Origin: Nigrospora sphaerica
Lineage: Eukaryota; Ascomycota; Sordariomycetes; Amphisphaeriales; Apiosporaceae
Assembly (NCBI GenBank): GCA_018287875.1
Contig: JAGVVL010000018.1
Location: 3,030,501 to 3,094,500, forward strand
Direction of reading: 5' to 3'
DNA length: 64,000 nt
Made by a program: the position numbers and the translations under genes. Every line of letters begins with the position of its first letter. The stretch's first letter is position 1. The notes below the pieces were generated by a model, which did not search any database, was not told the DNA's origin, and saw nothing but the letters and a program-made list of their open reading frames with translations. Below are positions 35,613 through 45,787 of the stretch, one piece after another.

Positions 35613-37363
35613 TTACACCGACGACTTGGGGGTGGTGGCACCGTCGTGTTCCTTATCGGTCTGGAAGGGCGAGAGCTCGACGACGGAGCTGTCGTCCATG
35701 TATTTGGTGTTCGTTGCCATTTCCGACCGGATCCGGATATGACGTCGCATGCCCGACAGCTTCGACGGCTGCTGCGACTCCCAGGTCTTGTTGCTGTGCT
35801 GCGAACTATCAAAGGCCTTGGGCGCCATCCGACCGAATAGGGCCCGGATCGCTGGCATGCAAGCACACATGATACCAACCGACGACTCGACAGTCGACCA
35901 GATACCGACCTCAACGAAATCCTCTACAACAAAAATGAGCCACGGGCCGGGAGAACGGGGTGGGTGGTAGGTGACAGGTAGTATCCGACTTACGGGTAAT
36001 GTTGTGCGTTTTGGAAAATCGTAAGATTGATTGCAGCCGGAGGATTGACACGATGGTAACACTGCGCCTCAGGGTTAGCATGAAGGGAGCATCAAGATGG
36101 GCAAATATGTCACTGGGGGCCTGGCCACTCACAAGAGCCCGACGGCGAACATGAGCATGACCTGGGCCCTCTTCTTCCAGGACAGGTTCAGCCTCGCCAG
36201 CTGCGGCATGGGCAGCGCGATGGTGGCGACGTCGAGGACGATGCAGATGGCGGCCGCCGACCAGGCCTGCAGGTTGACGTCGCGGCACGTCGCCTCGAAC
36301 TCGCCGTCCCACTGCAGCCAAGCGCCCTCGATGGGCGTGCACTGGAAGATGGTGGCTACCTCGAAGGCGATGAAGTAGAGAACGTTGACGACGATCAGCA
36401 CGTAGCCCCAGATGCGCAACTGCATCTGCGGGAAAATCCGCAGGTAGAAGCAGATGATGGAGATCTTGGTCGCCGGCAGGACGAAGAGATACAGTATCTC
36501 ATCCCAGTAATATAGCTGGGAGTTCGGTCCACGTCAGTCGCCCGTCCTGAAAGATGTACAGCCTGCCCAGGGGGGGAGGGGACCTTACGAAAAGGATGGT
36601 CTCAATGTCGTCAAAGTCCACCATCCACATATCTTTTCCGAGTCCATGCTTTGAGACTAACGAGGAATCAGCATGCGCGACGACACGCGGGCGCTGGCCA
36701 ACTTACGAATGAAGGAGAGCGCGGTCATCGGGATTGAGGCCATCTTGTCCCAGGTTAGCAGAGCTCGTAACCGTAATCGCTTGGGGGGCCAGCTACACAC
36801 CACGGTGGGCACCATGATCCAGTCGTCGAGGCCCCATGTCGCCTTGAAGCCCGAACAGTAGCGGCCCAGGACGCGGAGGGCGAAGAAGACGAGAGCAAGG
36901 GCGCCGAACAGAGGCGTCGTCACGATGACCTGCAAGGAGTTGTCCTCGCGCGGCCGCTGGCAGGACACGTCCGAGAACCTCTTAGTCGCTGCGTCCCGGA
37001 TTCAGTCAGTCTGTGCCGGTTTTCGGGCTGCCCACGGGAGGGGCCCCCGTGGCGGGGAGGAAGACGCACTCAGGGCATCGCGGGCGGAGCAGCTCTGGGC
37101 CACGCAAAGAGCCAGCTGGGAATTCAGCGCCACGTCGTGGCAGATGCAGGTCCGGTTCGTCGGGGCGCACGCAGAGTCGGGCACGAGTTGGGCAGTGCAC
37201 AGAAGCTGTCACGTACGTCAGTCCGGGCGGGACGCAAGTAGGGCCGGGGGGCTGGAATATGAGTCCTTACACCGCACTCTGGCATGTCGGTAGTCGTTGC
37301 GGCAATGCACAAACTGCCCTGCAGTGCCGCAAGGGCTACCGCAAGGAGCGCCTGCAGCCTCAT
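35613..37363 (-). CDS. PTH11-like receptor with extracellular CFEM domain
   Basis: Plasma-membrane GPCR-like protein of the PTH11 class. Family members sense surface and host cues and act upstream of cAMP/MAPK signalling; the ligand here is unknown. Eight exons: 37363..37271, 37205..37070, 36988..36801, 36743..36707, 36656..36589, 36515..36133, 36061..35994 and 35923..35613, giving 427 residues. The seven introns (65, 81, 57, 50, 73, 71, 70 bp) all keep frame. Residues 1-20 are a signal peptide. The CFEM domain has exactly eight cysteines (30, 34, 44, 51, 53, 65, 70, 86), with Asp 55 at the position that ligates haem iron in some CFEM proteins. Seven hydrophobic helices follow, with WGLDDW, KHGLGKDMW, FDDIETILF, LPATKISIICFYLRIFP, CTPIEGAW and VTIVSILRL. 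The C-terminal tail of about 80 residues is Ser-rich and cytoplasmic. No lesion seen. Confidence 0.92.
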
Positions 37364-38571
37364 CCTCGACCGCGATTAGAACAAAACGAACGAAAACAGG
37401 GCGCGTTCAGAAGTGATGGGTAGCTCCTGCCAGAGGACCGGACGGTATGTTCCGTGGGGGGGTGTAAGAACGCCGCAGGATTCTGAACAAAACGAACGGC
37501 GGCCAAAGCAACGAAACGACGACAAGTGGAGGAGACGCTCGCCCGACACAAATACACGATAATATCGGGAAAATCTCGACGCTCCATCTTCCTACCCATC
37601 GTCCACTCAGCCCTCAGCTGCCTGGGGTTGGCAAAGCCGCCCCCGCGTCCCGGGATCTGGCCGACTTACTGTATTAGTCCTCCGCCCCCCACAGGTGGAC
37701 ACGCTTCTGCCCGATGTACCCCTCTTTCGCTCGGAGCAAATCTGCATCCGGGTATTCGGCCCCCCCCCCCCTCCCGTGAAGCAAGATCCGCCCGGGCGTG
37801 AAGGAGGCAGACCGGTCCAGAAGCCCTGCGAGGTCAGGACTGCCCTGCAGGCACCAGGGACAGGGATGTGGGCGTGCAACCGCGGAGCGTTCGCCGGGCC
37901 CCTCCACCCCCACCCGGCGGGGGGGGTGCCTTGGCAAATTTGGTTTCCCCCAACCGCCGCCGCGTACGCAATCCCGGTCGCGGCGCGCCGTCCGTTTCCG
38001 GCCGTGGGGTTGATAAGCGGGCGGGCCGGTAAGGGTACGCACCAACTAGATGGCGCTTCCCCTGGGGGTCGAGTCTCCAGCCGGTTGGTTGTCGGGCAAA
38101 TCGGCAACCTGGTCCTCGGCCCAAACTGCGGATAGCAGAATGGCTGCAAAGACGAACCCTGTGTTTCGCCTCTGCGGGTTCAAATCGATATCACAAAACC
38201 TGGCTCACTACGCCTCACTGCCAGAATGCCGAAACTGGCGAAACGAGCGGCTTGTGAGATTGCCTTTCCCCCTTCCCCACAACCCGCTTTCGCAGCTCTG
38301 CACCTTCCTGGAGAGACACCCCGGCAGTGCGAGATAACATAAACGAAGCTGAATCTGACTGGCCAGGTCACTTCAGCCCTACTGGGATCTGTGGTACGCT
38401 GGAAACGGACAGGGGCTAAAACAGGGATATGACGGAGGTTTGACAAACCAAAATACTACGTTAGTCTTCTATTAATAAATGTTTCAAAAGTAATTAGTAC
38501 ACGCAGCGAGTAATTCTCACCGATTAAAAATTACCACAAGCGAGTGTAAAAGGTATAATGGAACCTGTTTG
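37364..38571. other. intergenic upstream of the CFEM receptor gene
   Basis: Promoter side of the minus-strand receptor gene. GC-rich with several C/G homopolymers (37760-37772, 37918-37926). No gene supported. The last 120 bases before the tRNA-like locus turn AT-rich. Confidence 0.4.
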
Positions 38572-38593
38572 AAAAGAAAGAATAGCTGATCGA

Positions 38594-38604
38594 GGAATCG
38601 ATCC
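38594..38604 (-). promoter_or_regulatory. B-box-like element
   Basis: Minus-strand GGATCGATTCC, one mismatch to the tRNA B box, 100 bases downstream of the A-box-like element. Confidence 0.45.
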
Positions 38605-38693
38605 CCAGTCTCTTCTCGCCTGGGTCCTCATTCGAGGAGAAATCGCACCCAGCTGATTTAAGGACTTATAATAGCTGCCCGAGGGACGTGTTA

Positions 38694-38704
38694 CCACTAA
38701 ACCA
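38694..38704 (-). promoter_or_regulatory. A-box-like element
   Basis: Minus-strand TGGTTTAGTGG fits the tRNA A box consensus TRGYNNARNNG at every fixed position. Confidence 0.45.
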
Positions 38705-38711
38705 ATCAACC

Positions 38712-40489
38712 TTTATTAGTTTTTGGTGGAAGGGTGTGAGCTAAGTTACATGATATCGTCATGGCTGTTCACCCGTTGCTACCTAGCCGAAGTCCCTGCC
38801 TAAATCGAAGTAAGGCCGACTAAATACTGTGTCGGGGCCCGGAGGAGAACCATCCTCAGTTCCTAATTAGATACTTGTTAGCCGGCCCGGGGGGCCGGGG
38901 GGAGGGGGCACATACACCGAAGCTGTTGTTACCTGAACTTGAATATCTAAGCGGGCATTCGTTCCACTAACCACCCTTCAACACGGGTTCCCCCTTCTTT
39001 TTTTTTCCGCCTTTTTCACCTATAAGTTCCTTCACCAAACGACCGCAATGGGTCGCGAGTCCCACGAGCGTCCGCGGCGCTGGCAAATTCGTGGGGGGCA
39101 CGCCACCGCCGCCGCAGAGAGGACCCGCAACCGTCCCCGGCTATTTGCCCGAACACCACCGCGTGGCGGACATAGGGGTTCCGATAAGCTCCCCGCGGGG
39201 GCGAGGAGGCTCCGGAGTGGACCGGCACACCAGGATAAGGACGCCGGGCGCTTCAGGGCTTCTCATATCTTAGCCCAACGTAGAGAGCTGCTTGTGCACC
39301 GGACATGGCAATGGTTGCCGTTATACGCCTGGTCTTTTCCCACCCGTTATCGATATCCATGGTTTCGGCAGTTCCCCTCTTCATTCTCGACTTTGCCCCC
39401 TCCGCCGCCTTTTTTCCGTGTGTCATCCCCGGGCCCAGGGGTGGGCGTTCGTGCGGTTACGGCTATGACCACAAGGGCGATATGGAAATTCCGTGGTCCA
39501 CGGACTAGTTCCCACTACAATTTGGGGCTCTAGCTGTTTCTGGCTGACGATGCTTCCACAAGCGGGAGTCATGCCGGCAGTGTGGGATTTAGCTAGAAGA
39601 AGAGCCGGGGACCGTTAACTGTAGGAATAGTCGAACCTAACTATGCTGAGACCCAATTATTGATATCGGTTAGTACCGCTACAATTGAGTAACCAGAAGG
39701 CCCCACTAACCTTGTGTGCATGTATCTTGGCCGCATTTTTATTCGAGCATTGAAAATTGGCGCGTTGGTATGTTGCATCAAGGAAGTGTAGAGAGCTACA
39801 CGTCCTTATGCCTACCCACGAGGTCAATTTTGATGCACTCCTCGGGCTATATCGCAGTTCACTAGGGCCAACGTCAGTACTGTTATCTGCCTTCGCTGTG
39901 GTTCATTTAAAGCAGCGGGGTTATAACGAAGACATGATCTTGTATGCCTCGGCCTCAGGCAGCCTGGGCTCCAGGCGCTTCGGCCAAAGGCTCGCCCGGC
40001 GCAGTCGGGGGGATGAGCTGGCGGGGGCCGAGGCGTGGGACGGGGTAACACTGGTTTTGGTCCCAAGGCTGTGTGCCCGGTACCGGTAGCCGTGGCGATG
40101 CTGTCCGGCTCGTCCGCGCCTGGGCCCGGCACAGCTCGTGCCAATAGGAAAACGCAGAACCATGTGTCACAGGTAAGATCCACTCGGAGTTTGACGTCGC
40201 GATCGGCATTTCGGTCCTACGTCGTCGCCCGTTGTCTGGCGCGGAACGACTGTGTAGAAAGGGCATAGCAAAGCGGCGCGGCCCTGCCAGCGACAATCCC
40301 CTCCGCTACTAACAGCACCTTGGAAAGTGACGGTAGGCAGAATGGCTCCGTGTACTGAATTTCAGTTATAATGCCATCGCGACATAACTCAGCAAATTCG
40401 GTCTAAAACAGGCATTTCCTCCCAAGCACGCTCCCTCGGTATCCAAAGCGAGTACTCCCCCTCCCAGACGTCGCCGGAACGTGGACGAG
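38712..40489. other. gene-free stretch
   Basis: 1.8 kb without a supportable gene. Frames at 39048-39533 and 39757-40089 are short and motif-free. Composition varies between GC-rich (38885-38910, 39950-40130) and AT-rich patches (39640-39760), which could mean decayed sequence. Confidence 0.4.
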
Positions 40490-41266
40490 TTATTCCGGGC
40501 GGGTGCGCAGGAAGACGTTGGGGGGCATGCGGCGGTCCTTGAGGTCGTCGTCGAGTGCCCAATCGATGTCGTGTCCGTCACCCTCGGGGTGGAAGCCGAG
40601 GCGCTTGTAGAGGCCGCGGCCCATGGAGGAGGCCTCGGTGATGCACTCGAGGCCGCCGCGGCGGGCGGCCTCGGCGAGGCCGTAGCGGACGAGGGCCTCG
40701 GCGACGCCGCGGCGCTGGTAGGGCGGGTCGGTGACGCAGAGGTCGAGGATGAAGACGGCGGGCGGGTCGGCGTGGGCCTTGGCGACAGCCACCTCGTAGC
40801 GGCGGCGGTAGAGGGCGCGCGCGGCCTGCTCGACGAAGCGCTGCTCGCGCTCGTCGTCGGGGTGCAGCCGCGCCGCGCCGCCCGGCGTCAGCCCCGCGTG
40901 CGGCGGCCCGCCCCAGCCCGCCACTGGCGACCACTGGTCCCACAGCGCGACGCCCACGATGCGCCGCCCGTCGGCCCGCCCCGACGCCGCGTCCGCCACC
41001 GTCGCCTTGGTGAAGATGCCCGCCGGCCGCCCGTCCTGCAGCGTGCCGAAGCTCTGCCAGCCCCGGATCTGCTTCTCGATGCCCCGCTGCCGGCCCTCGG
41101 GCGTGTCCCAGCCCGGGTTCATCGCCTGCCAGATGGCGTCCTGGATCTGCACCCCAAAGGCTGCCGTGATCACGTCAAAGACCTGCGTGAAGTCGGCCGG
41201 GTCCGTGATGGGCTCGACGAGGATGTCGTCTTTGGTGAAGTGGGGGGCTCTCGTCGGGTCCGCCAT
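40490..41266 (-). CDS. GNAT-family N-acetyltransferase
   Basis: 258 residues, single exon, transferring acetyl from acetyl-CoA to an unknown amine. The start is taken at ATG 41266 (MADPTRAPHFTKDDILVEPI); the frame runs 62 codons further upstream but that part is a Pro-rich, non-conserved leader. The fold starts with VEPITDPADFTQVFDVITAA. Around residues 170-190 lies the acetyl-CoA motif, VFILDLCVTDPPYQRRGVAE, with the Q-x-x-G-x-A loop (QRRGVA) intact. The C-terminal ITEASSMGRGLYKRLGFHPE is the usual closing strand and helix of GNAT proteins. Fungal genomes carry many such stand-alone GNATs and substrate cannot be inferred. It is GC-rich with strong third-position GC. Confidence 0.88.
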   Translation of the reverse strand: MADPTRAPHFTKDDILVEPITDPADFTQVFDVITAAFGVQIQDAIWQAMNPGWDTPEGRQRGIEKQIRGWQSFGTLQDGRPAGIFTKATVADAASGRADGRRIVGVALWDQWSPVAGWGGPPHAGLTPGGAARLHPDDEREQRFVEQAARALYRRRYEVAVAKAHADPPAVFILDLCVTDPPYQRRGVAEALVRYGLAEAARRGGLECITEASSMGRGLYKRLGFHPEGDGHDIDWALDDDLKDRRMPPNVFLRTRPE

Positions 41267-43321
41267 GGCGCCTGGTCCTGGGTCGGTCGGATGCGGGCAC
41301 GTCGTTTGCGCTGGGGGAAATAGTGGTGGTGGTGGTAGTGGTAGAGTGCTGGTGGAAATGGGTGGTAACGGAGAATTGGAAGACGGATCGCGGTTCTCCC
41401 TGTCCCACCACCCCGCTGATCTTTTTACACAATACCCCGCGGCAATGGACATGGATTAATAGTAGATTGTTGACCATCGTGGGGCCTCTGTTGGCCCCTG
41501 ACACCGGGCAAACAAACTGGCCTTGGCAGTGGTACCTGGCACAATGGCGCCGCCTTCTGTACCGCCTACGACCGCCCCACGCTTATTCTGCCTTGACCCA
41601 TGTCCGGGTCTATGTAGCTTTAACGCAAACAAAATTACTTGCCCGCGTCCCGTCCACGTGCAAACCCTATCTCTATTTAGGAAGGGACATATACCTGGCG
41701 AATCCATCGCTTCTCTGACGTTTCTCCAATTCCCCAAGGGGAATTCCCCACCCCCGCTTCTCGCTAGCCAGGAATTCCCAACTAGAGACATTTCCATTCG
41801 CTGGCGCGAAACTGGGACGACCCCGCCACATGAAGTGTTTTGCGTACGTGGTGCATTAGGCCGCCCGCATTATTCGCCGAGGTGGCGCAGGCACGTCGTT
41901 CACCTCCTGTTATTAGTGCTACGAATGGCGGCGACATTATCCTACAACCGCTTCACCCATAGCACGCGTGCTTTTGGCCACGATGCACGGCCACTCGATC
42001 AGCACTGCGGCGCCGCCCTGGGGCTTCCTTTCGGGGAAGGCCAGTTAGACCACCTCGTCCCGGCGGTTATATGCGAATACCTAAACGCTGCCCGTGCACG
42101 AGAATTTCTCTGCAGAGACAGTCAAATACCCACATCTCCAGGGCTCCAAGGCGACCACGGAGAGGTAAATAGGCAGAGTATGGGGATGCGATAGACAGAA
42201 AAAGAGAAGGGAAGAAATGCACCTGGACCAAAAGCGAGCATATTTGCCTTCTTTACCATCTTGACCACTGGCTTCTTACCGCTGTAGCGTACAAATTGGT
42301 CCTAAAGAGTAAAGCCTGGGCTCTCTCAACCGAGGCACTGCTGGATTGTTATACGCTTACTAGAACTGTCTTCTGAGGTGTTAGTATTCCTCCAGCCTGT
42401 GCCTCTCCCCACAACCTCACCATAACCGGGCCACTACCGAAAGGATATGAACAGGTGGTCTCACGGTCTCTAGTAAAATGGAGAGGTTAGCCCATCTAGA
42501 GCTTTGTAAGATGGCAGCGGGTTTCCGCGAGGCTGATCGGCCCCAGAACGGCTATGGGGACGCTTATTTCGGGAAAGACGATCCCTCACTCAGTTCGCAA
42601 CTGATAAAATGCGGCCGACTTCCGCGCTGAGTTTGACGGCTTAGCTGCTTGAATAGTGTCGCCTCAACTGATTCATCTCGTTTCTTTTTCTTTCCTTGCC
42701 GACGGAGGCTGCCTTTCTTCCATACTAGTGTTGTGATAATCTTCATTCCTGCCCCGATGCAAAAAAAAAAAAACCCGCGGTGAATAACAAATTTACCAAA
42801 CGATACTTCCACTAAAATCGTAAAGTGATTTCCATTCCTCTGTCTTCAAGGCGAGCAAGGTCTTTGACCATTCATGCCGCACGCACCCTTGATGGACGTC
42901 CCATCTAGTGCCGGTGATACAAGAGATAAGTTAGCACCGCCCGAATCAGGCTCGCTAGGGAGCCAGGATGGTGTTCTTAATTTGCTTCCCTTATTTGCAT
43001 CGTCCACCGTGCAGACCAACATGACTTTGAACTGGAATAGGCAAGGTGGACTCGGATTCGTGCCATTGAGAAGTCGGAAGCGCTAGTCGCCCCACCTACC
43101 GCCGGCCCGCCGTCTTGTCCGGGCTCCCATTCCGGATGCTGCTGCCAGATATTATGTGCCTGTCGTCCCGCGGCAGGCTTGACCACGGCTTTAAGGTGGA
43201 ATCAGCGACGGTGGTACTCTAATTTTAATGAGGAGGGAGAACGCGGGGTCTCGGGGGTCATGGTTTCAGCGTGTGGTTGGCAAACAAGGCCTCCCCTCGG
43301 CGTTTGCTTATAGATCTATTA
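41267..43321. other. gene-free stretch left of the transposon
   Basis: 2 kb without a supportable gene. Contains the promoter side of the GNAT gene and an A-run at 42763-42774. Short frames (such as 41523-42194) have no motif. Confidence 0.4.
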
Positions 43322-43366
43322 ACGTACATGTCAGGTCAGCGGAACATGTGGGTCAACGGAACACTT
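43322..43366 (+). repeat. left terminal inverted repeat
   Basis: 45 bases, identical to the reverse complement of 45133-45177. Contains two near-identical 13-mers, GGTCAGCGGAACA and GGTCAACGGAACA, 17 bases apart start to start. Confidence 0.95.
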
Positions 43367-43419
43367 CCTGCAAATTCCCACCTCCCCAACTTTAACCGCG
43401 CTTTACTTTATAACAAATC

Positions 43420-45080
43420 ATGAGAAACACTTCGAGCGAGTCGCAGATTATTCTAGCGGTTCAAGCGATTCAGAAGACTCCTAGTTTAAGTCTTCGCAAA
43501 GCCGCTAAGATCTTCCAGGTTTCTCTAACCACTCTCCATAGCCGGATGAACGGCAGACGCGCCCGACAAGATACCCGCCCAGGCAGTTGTCGACTGTCCG
43601 AACTAGAAGAGAAAGCTATTGTTCAATACATTCTCGACCTAGATGCGCGAGGGTTTTCCCCGAATCTCTGACGTGGAAGATATGGCGAATGTTATCGCCG
43701 AGGCGCGTGACGCGTCACGCGTCGGGACGCGTTGGGCCTCGACCTTCGTGAAGCGCCAACCAGACCTTCGGACGCGTCTTTCGCGTGTATACGACTACCA
43801 GAGGGCCCTTTGCGAAGACCCTGAGAAGATCGCCGGCTGGTTCGGTCTTTTGCAGAATATTAAGGCCAAGTACGGCATCCAGGACGAGGATATCTACAAC
43901 TTCGACGAGACCGGCTTTATGATGGGCCAGATCGCGTCCACTATAGTCGTCACGGGCGCCGACCGTAACGGCAAACGAAAGAAGGTCCAGCCTGGCAATC
44001 GCGAATGGGTTACCGTAATCCAAGGCGTCTGTTCCGACGGCTGGTGTGTCCCGCCGTTCATCGTCGTGAAGGGTGCTTACCACCTCGCCAATTGGTACTC
44101 CGATAGCACCCTCCCACGCGATTAGGTAATTAAACCAACCGAGAATGGATGGACCGATAATGAGACAGGCCTGGACTGGATTCGGCATTTCGATAAACAT
44201 ACCTCGTCGCGCGCGAAAGGCCGATATCGTCTATTAGTGATCGACGGGCACGAGAGCCACGTTTCGGCCGAATTCCAGGCTTTCTGTAAAGAGAAGAACA
44301 TCATCACGGTCTCTATGCCTCCGCACTCGTCGCATCTACTCCAGCCACTTAACGTGGGGTGTTTTGGGCCACTGAAGCGGGCGTACGGTCGCGAAATCGA
44401 AACCTTTATGAAGTCACTCGTTAACCATATCACTAAGGCCGAGTTCCTTATCGCTTTCCAGGCCGCGTTTTTGAAGGTTTTTATACCCGAAAACGTCAAG
44501 GCTGGGTTCCGCGGAGCTGGTTTAGTCCCTCATAACCCGGAAAAGGTTATCTCGAAGCTCGACGTGAAGTTATCGACGCCTTCGCCGTCTAGCAGCCTCC
44601 CAACAGCAAGCATCCCATGGGCCTCTCAAACGCCGCACAACCCAACCGAGGCGACTTCGCAAACAGATTATATTACGAATCGAGTCCGCCGTCACCAAGG
44701 AGCTCCCCGACACCAATTTTACTAGCAATTGACCAGCTTTCGAAGGTGCGGTAGCAACAATGCATCGTGTTACCCTTTTAGAGGCTGAGGTCCGCAGCCT
44801 CCGAGAGGCGAATAGCAGCCTCGCAAAACGTCGCAAAATAAAGAAAAAGCGTATACGAAATGGAGGAGCACTAGCTATTGGAGAGGCACAAGATATTTTA
44901 GATCAAAAGGACGCCGATACGCAGTTGAAGGAGGAAACACGTGCAAGTAGCAGTCGCGTAAGGAGGACTCAACCTCGCGGACAACGCTGCGGCACCTGCG
45001 GAGAGACCGGTCATAATGCTCGCACTTGTCAAATGGAAAAAGGTGTCTTTAAAGAGTCGGAAACGATTAGTTTGAATTGA
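43420..45080 (+). pseudogene. pogo/Fot1-type DDE transposase, broken
   Basis: The order of parts is normal. A psq-type helix-turn-helix (SLRKAAKIFQVSLTTLHSRM) and a CENP-B-type DNA-binding half (TRWASTFVKRQPDLRTRLSR) come first. The DDE catalytic core follows (YNFDETGF, LLVIDGHESH, HSSHLLQPLNVGCFGPLKRA), then a coiled-coil tail ending in a CCHC zinc knuckle (C-GT-C-GETG-H-NART-C). Lesions: an extra base in the T run at 43654-43657; an in-frame TAG at 44123-44125 where Trp would fit; one-base losses near 44700 and 44745. In the third catalytic motif the family's Asp is Asn (codon AAC at 44351-44353). That change and the TAG are G-to-A in type. No transposase can be made. Sequence is otherwise well kept, so inactivation seems fairly recent. 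Confidence 0.9.
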
Positions 45081-45132
45081 TTTAAGGTGTTATGGCGATA
45101 TAATTGTCTGATTCTAATGGGATTGTGCTAGA

Positions 45133-45177
45133 AAGTGTTCCGTTGACCCACATGTTCCGCTGACCTGACATGTACGT
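45133..45177 (-). repeat. right terminal inverted repeat
   Basis: Perfect inverted copy of the left end, followed by the TA target duplicate at 45178-45179. Confidence 0.95.
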
Positions 45178-45787
45178 TATTAAAAATACCCTCGGTTGAT
45201 TCCGTCTAGTCCGATGAGGGGGGTCGTGCGGGGATATGCCTCGATGCGCCCCCACGTCACTACCGCTGTCGACGCCCAACCCACTTTGCCCCGCCTCGAA
45301 GGACGGGAGCCACGGCCACGGGTGTAGAACAACTACCGACGGACGCTGGCGGGTCGAAAGGGGAGAGGGATTCACGGTCGTCCCGTTGATATGGGGGATA
45401 AAACCGGATCGCGGGGTACAAATCCGTGTCGCCTGCCTGTCGGTCCCGGTGATGCAATGCGCGGCGCGCCCTCACTCGCACGCTGCTTCCCAGTGCGCCC
45501 CACGGCCGACCCTATGCCAGATGGTGTACCTGCCGACGAGTATTTAGCTGCACTTTCCTCGTTGGGATAACCTTCTACCAGTATCTCTCGCCTTTCTTTG
45601 CACTTGTAACCACGCAACTCGTCGCTTCCGTCCCAGAAGTTAGCATCGCCCCATCTAGTTTCCTGATTACCCCTCGTACGTTACCGGTCAACCTCGGACA
45701 AGACGCCGAAGCTCGCTAAGCCGCAGGTTCGAAGCAGCAGCCTTTACAACTTACATTCCCCCTCCTCCCAAGTAGTCCTTTCACAAC
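45178..45787. other. intergenic, promoter of the FAD monooxygenase gene
   Basis: 600 bp between the transposon end and the monooxygenase start. The last 60 bases before the ATG are pyrimidine-rich (cattccccctcctcccaag), fitting a transcription start. No TATA box is evident. Confidence 0.4.

Larger units (their letters stand above)
38572..38711 (-). ncRNA. tRNA-like Pol III-type locus
   Basis: Read on the minus strand from 38711. A perfect A-box-like TGGTTTAGTGG (38704-38694) matches TRGYNNARNNG. A B-box-like GGATCGATTCC (38604-38594) differs in one base from GGTTCGATTCC. A TTTT run (38575-38572) follows the 3' end, as in Pol III terminators. The outer ends pair over seven bases: GGTTGAT with ATCAGCT, including G-U pairs, as in a tRNA acceptor stem. 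A T-stem-loop-like GGGGATCGATTCCTC is present. Between the A-box side and the T arm there are far more bases than in a normal tRNA. A loop CTCGGGC after CGTCC could carry a Pro CGG anticodon, with a long intron before the weakly pairing GGACC. Alternatives are a tRNA pseudogene, or the head of a tRNA-derived SINE. Flanks are AT-rich and gene-free. Confidence 0.45.
43322..45177 (+). mobile_element. Fot1/pogo-type (Tc1-mariner) DNA transposon, inactive
   Basis: An element of 1856 bp bounded by perfect 45 bp terminal inverted repeats (43322-43366 and 45133-45177, starting ACGTACATGTCAGGTCAGCG). It is flanked on both sides by TA (43320-43321 and 45178-45179), the target duplication expected of this superfamily. 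The inside is one pogo-type transposase gene on the plus strand. The termini are intact, so it could in principle be moved by a related enzyme, but its own enzyme is broken. It sits in gene-free DNA 600 bp before the FAD monooxygenase gene. Confidence 0.93.

Noticed and set aside
38160..38190. Possible tRNA B box (GGGTTCAAATCG) on the plus strand
   Set aside because: No A box at a fitting distance and no pairing acceptor stem around it.
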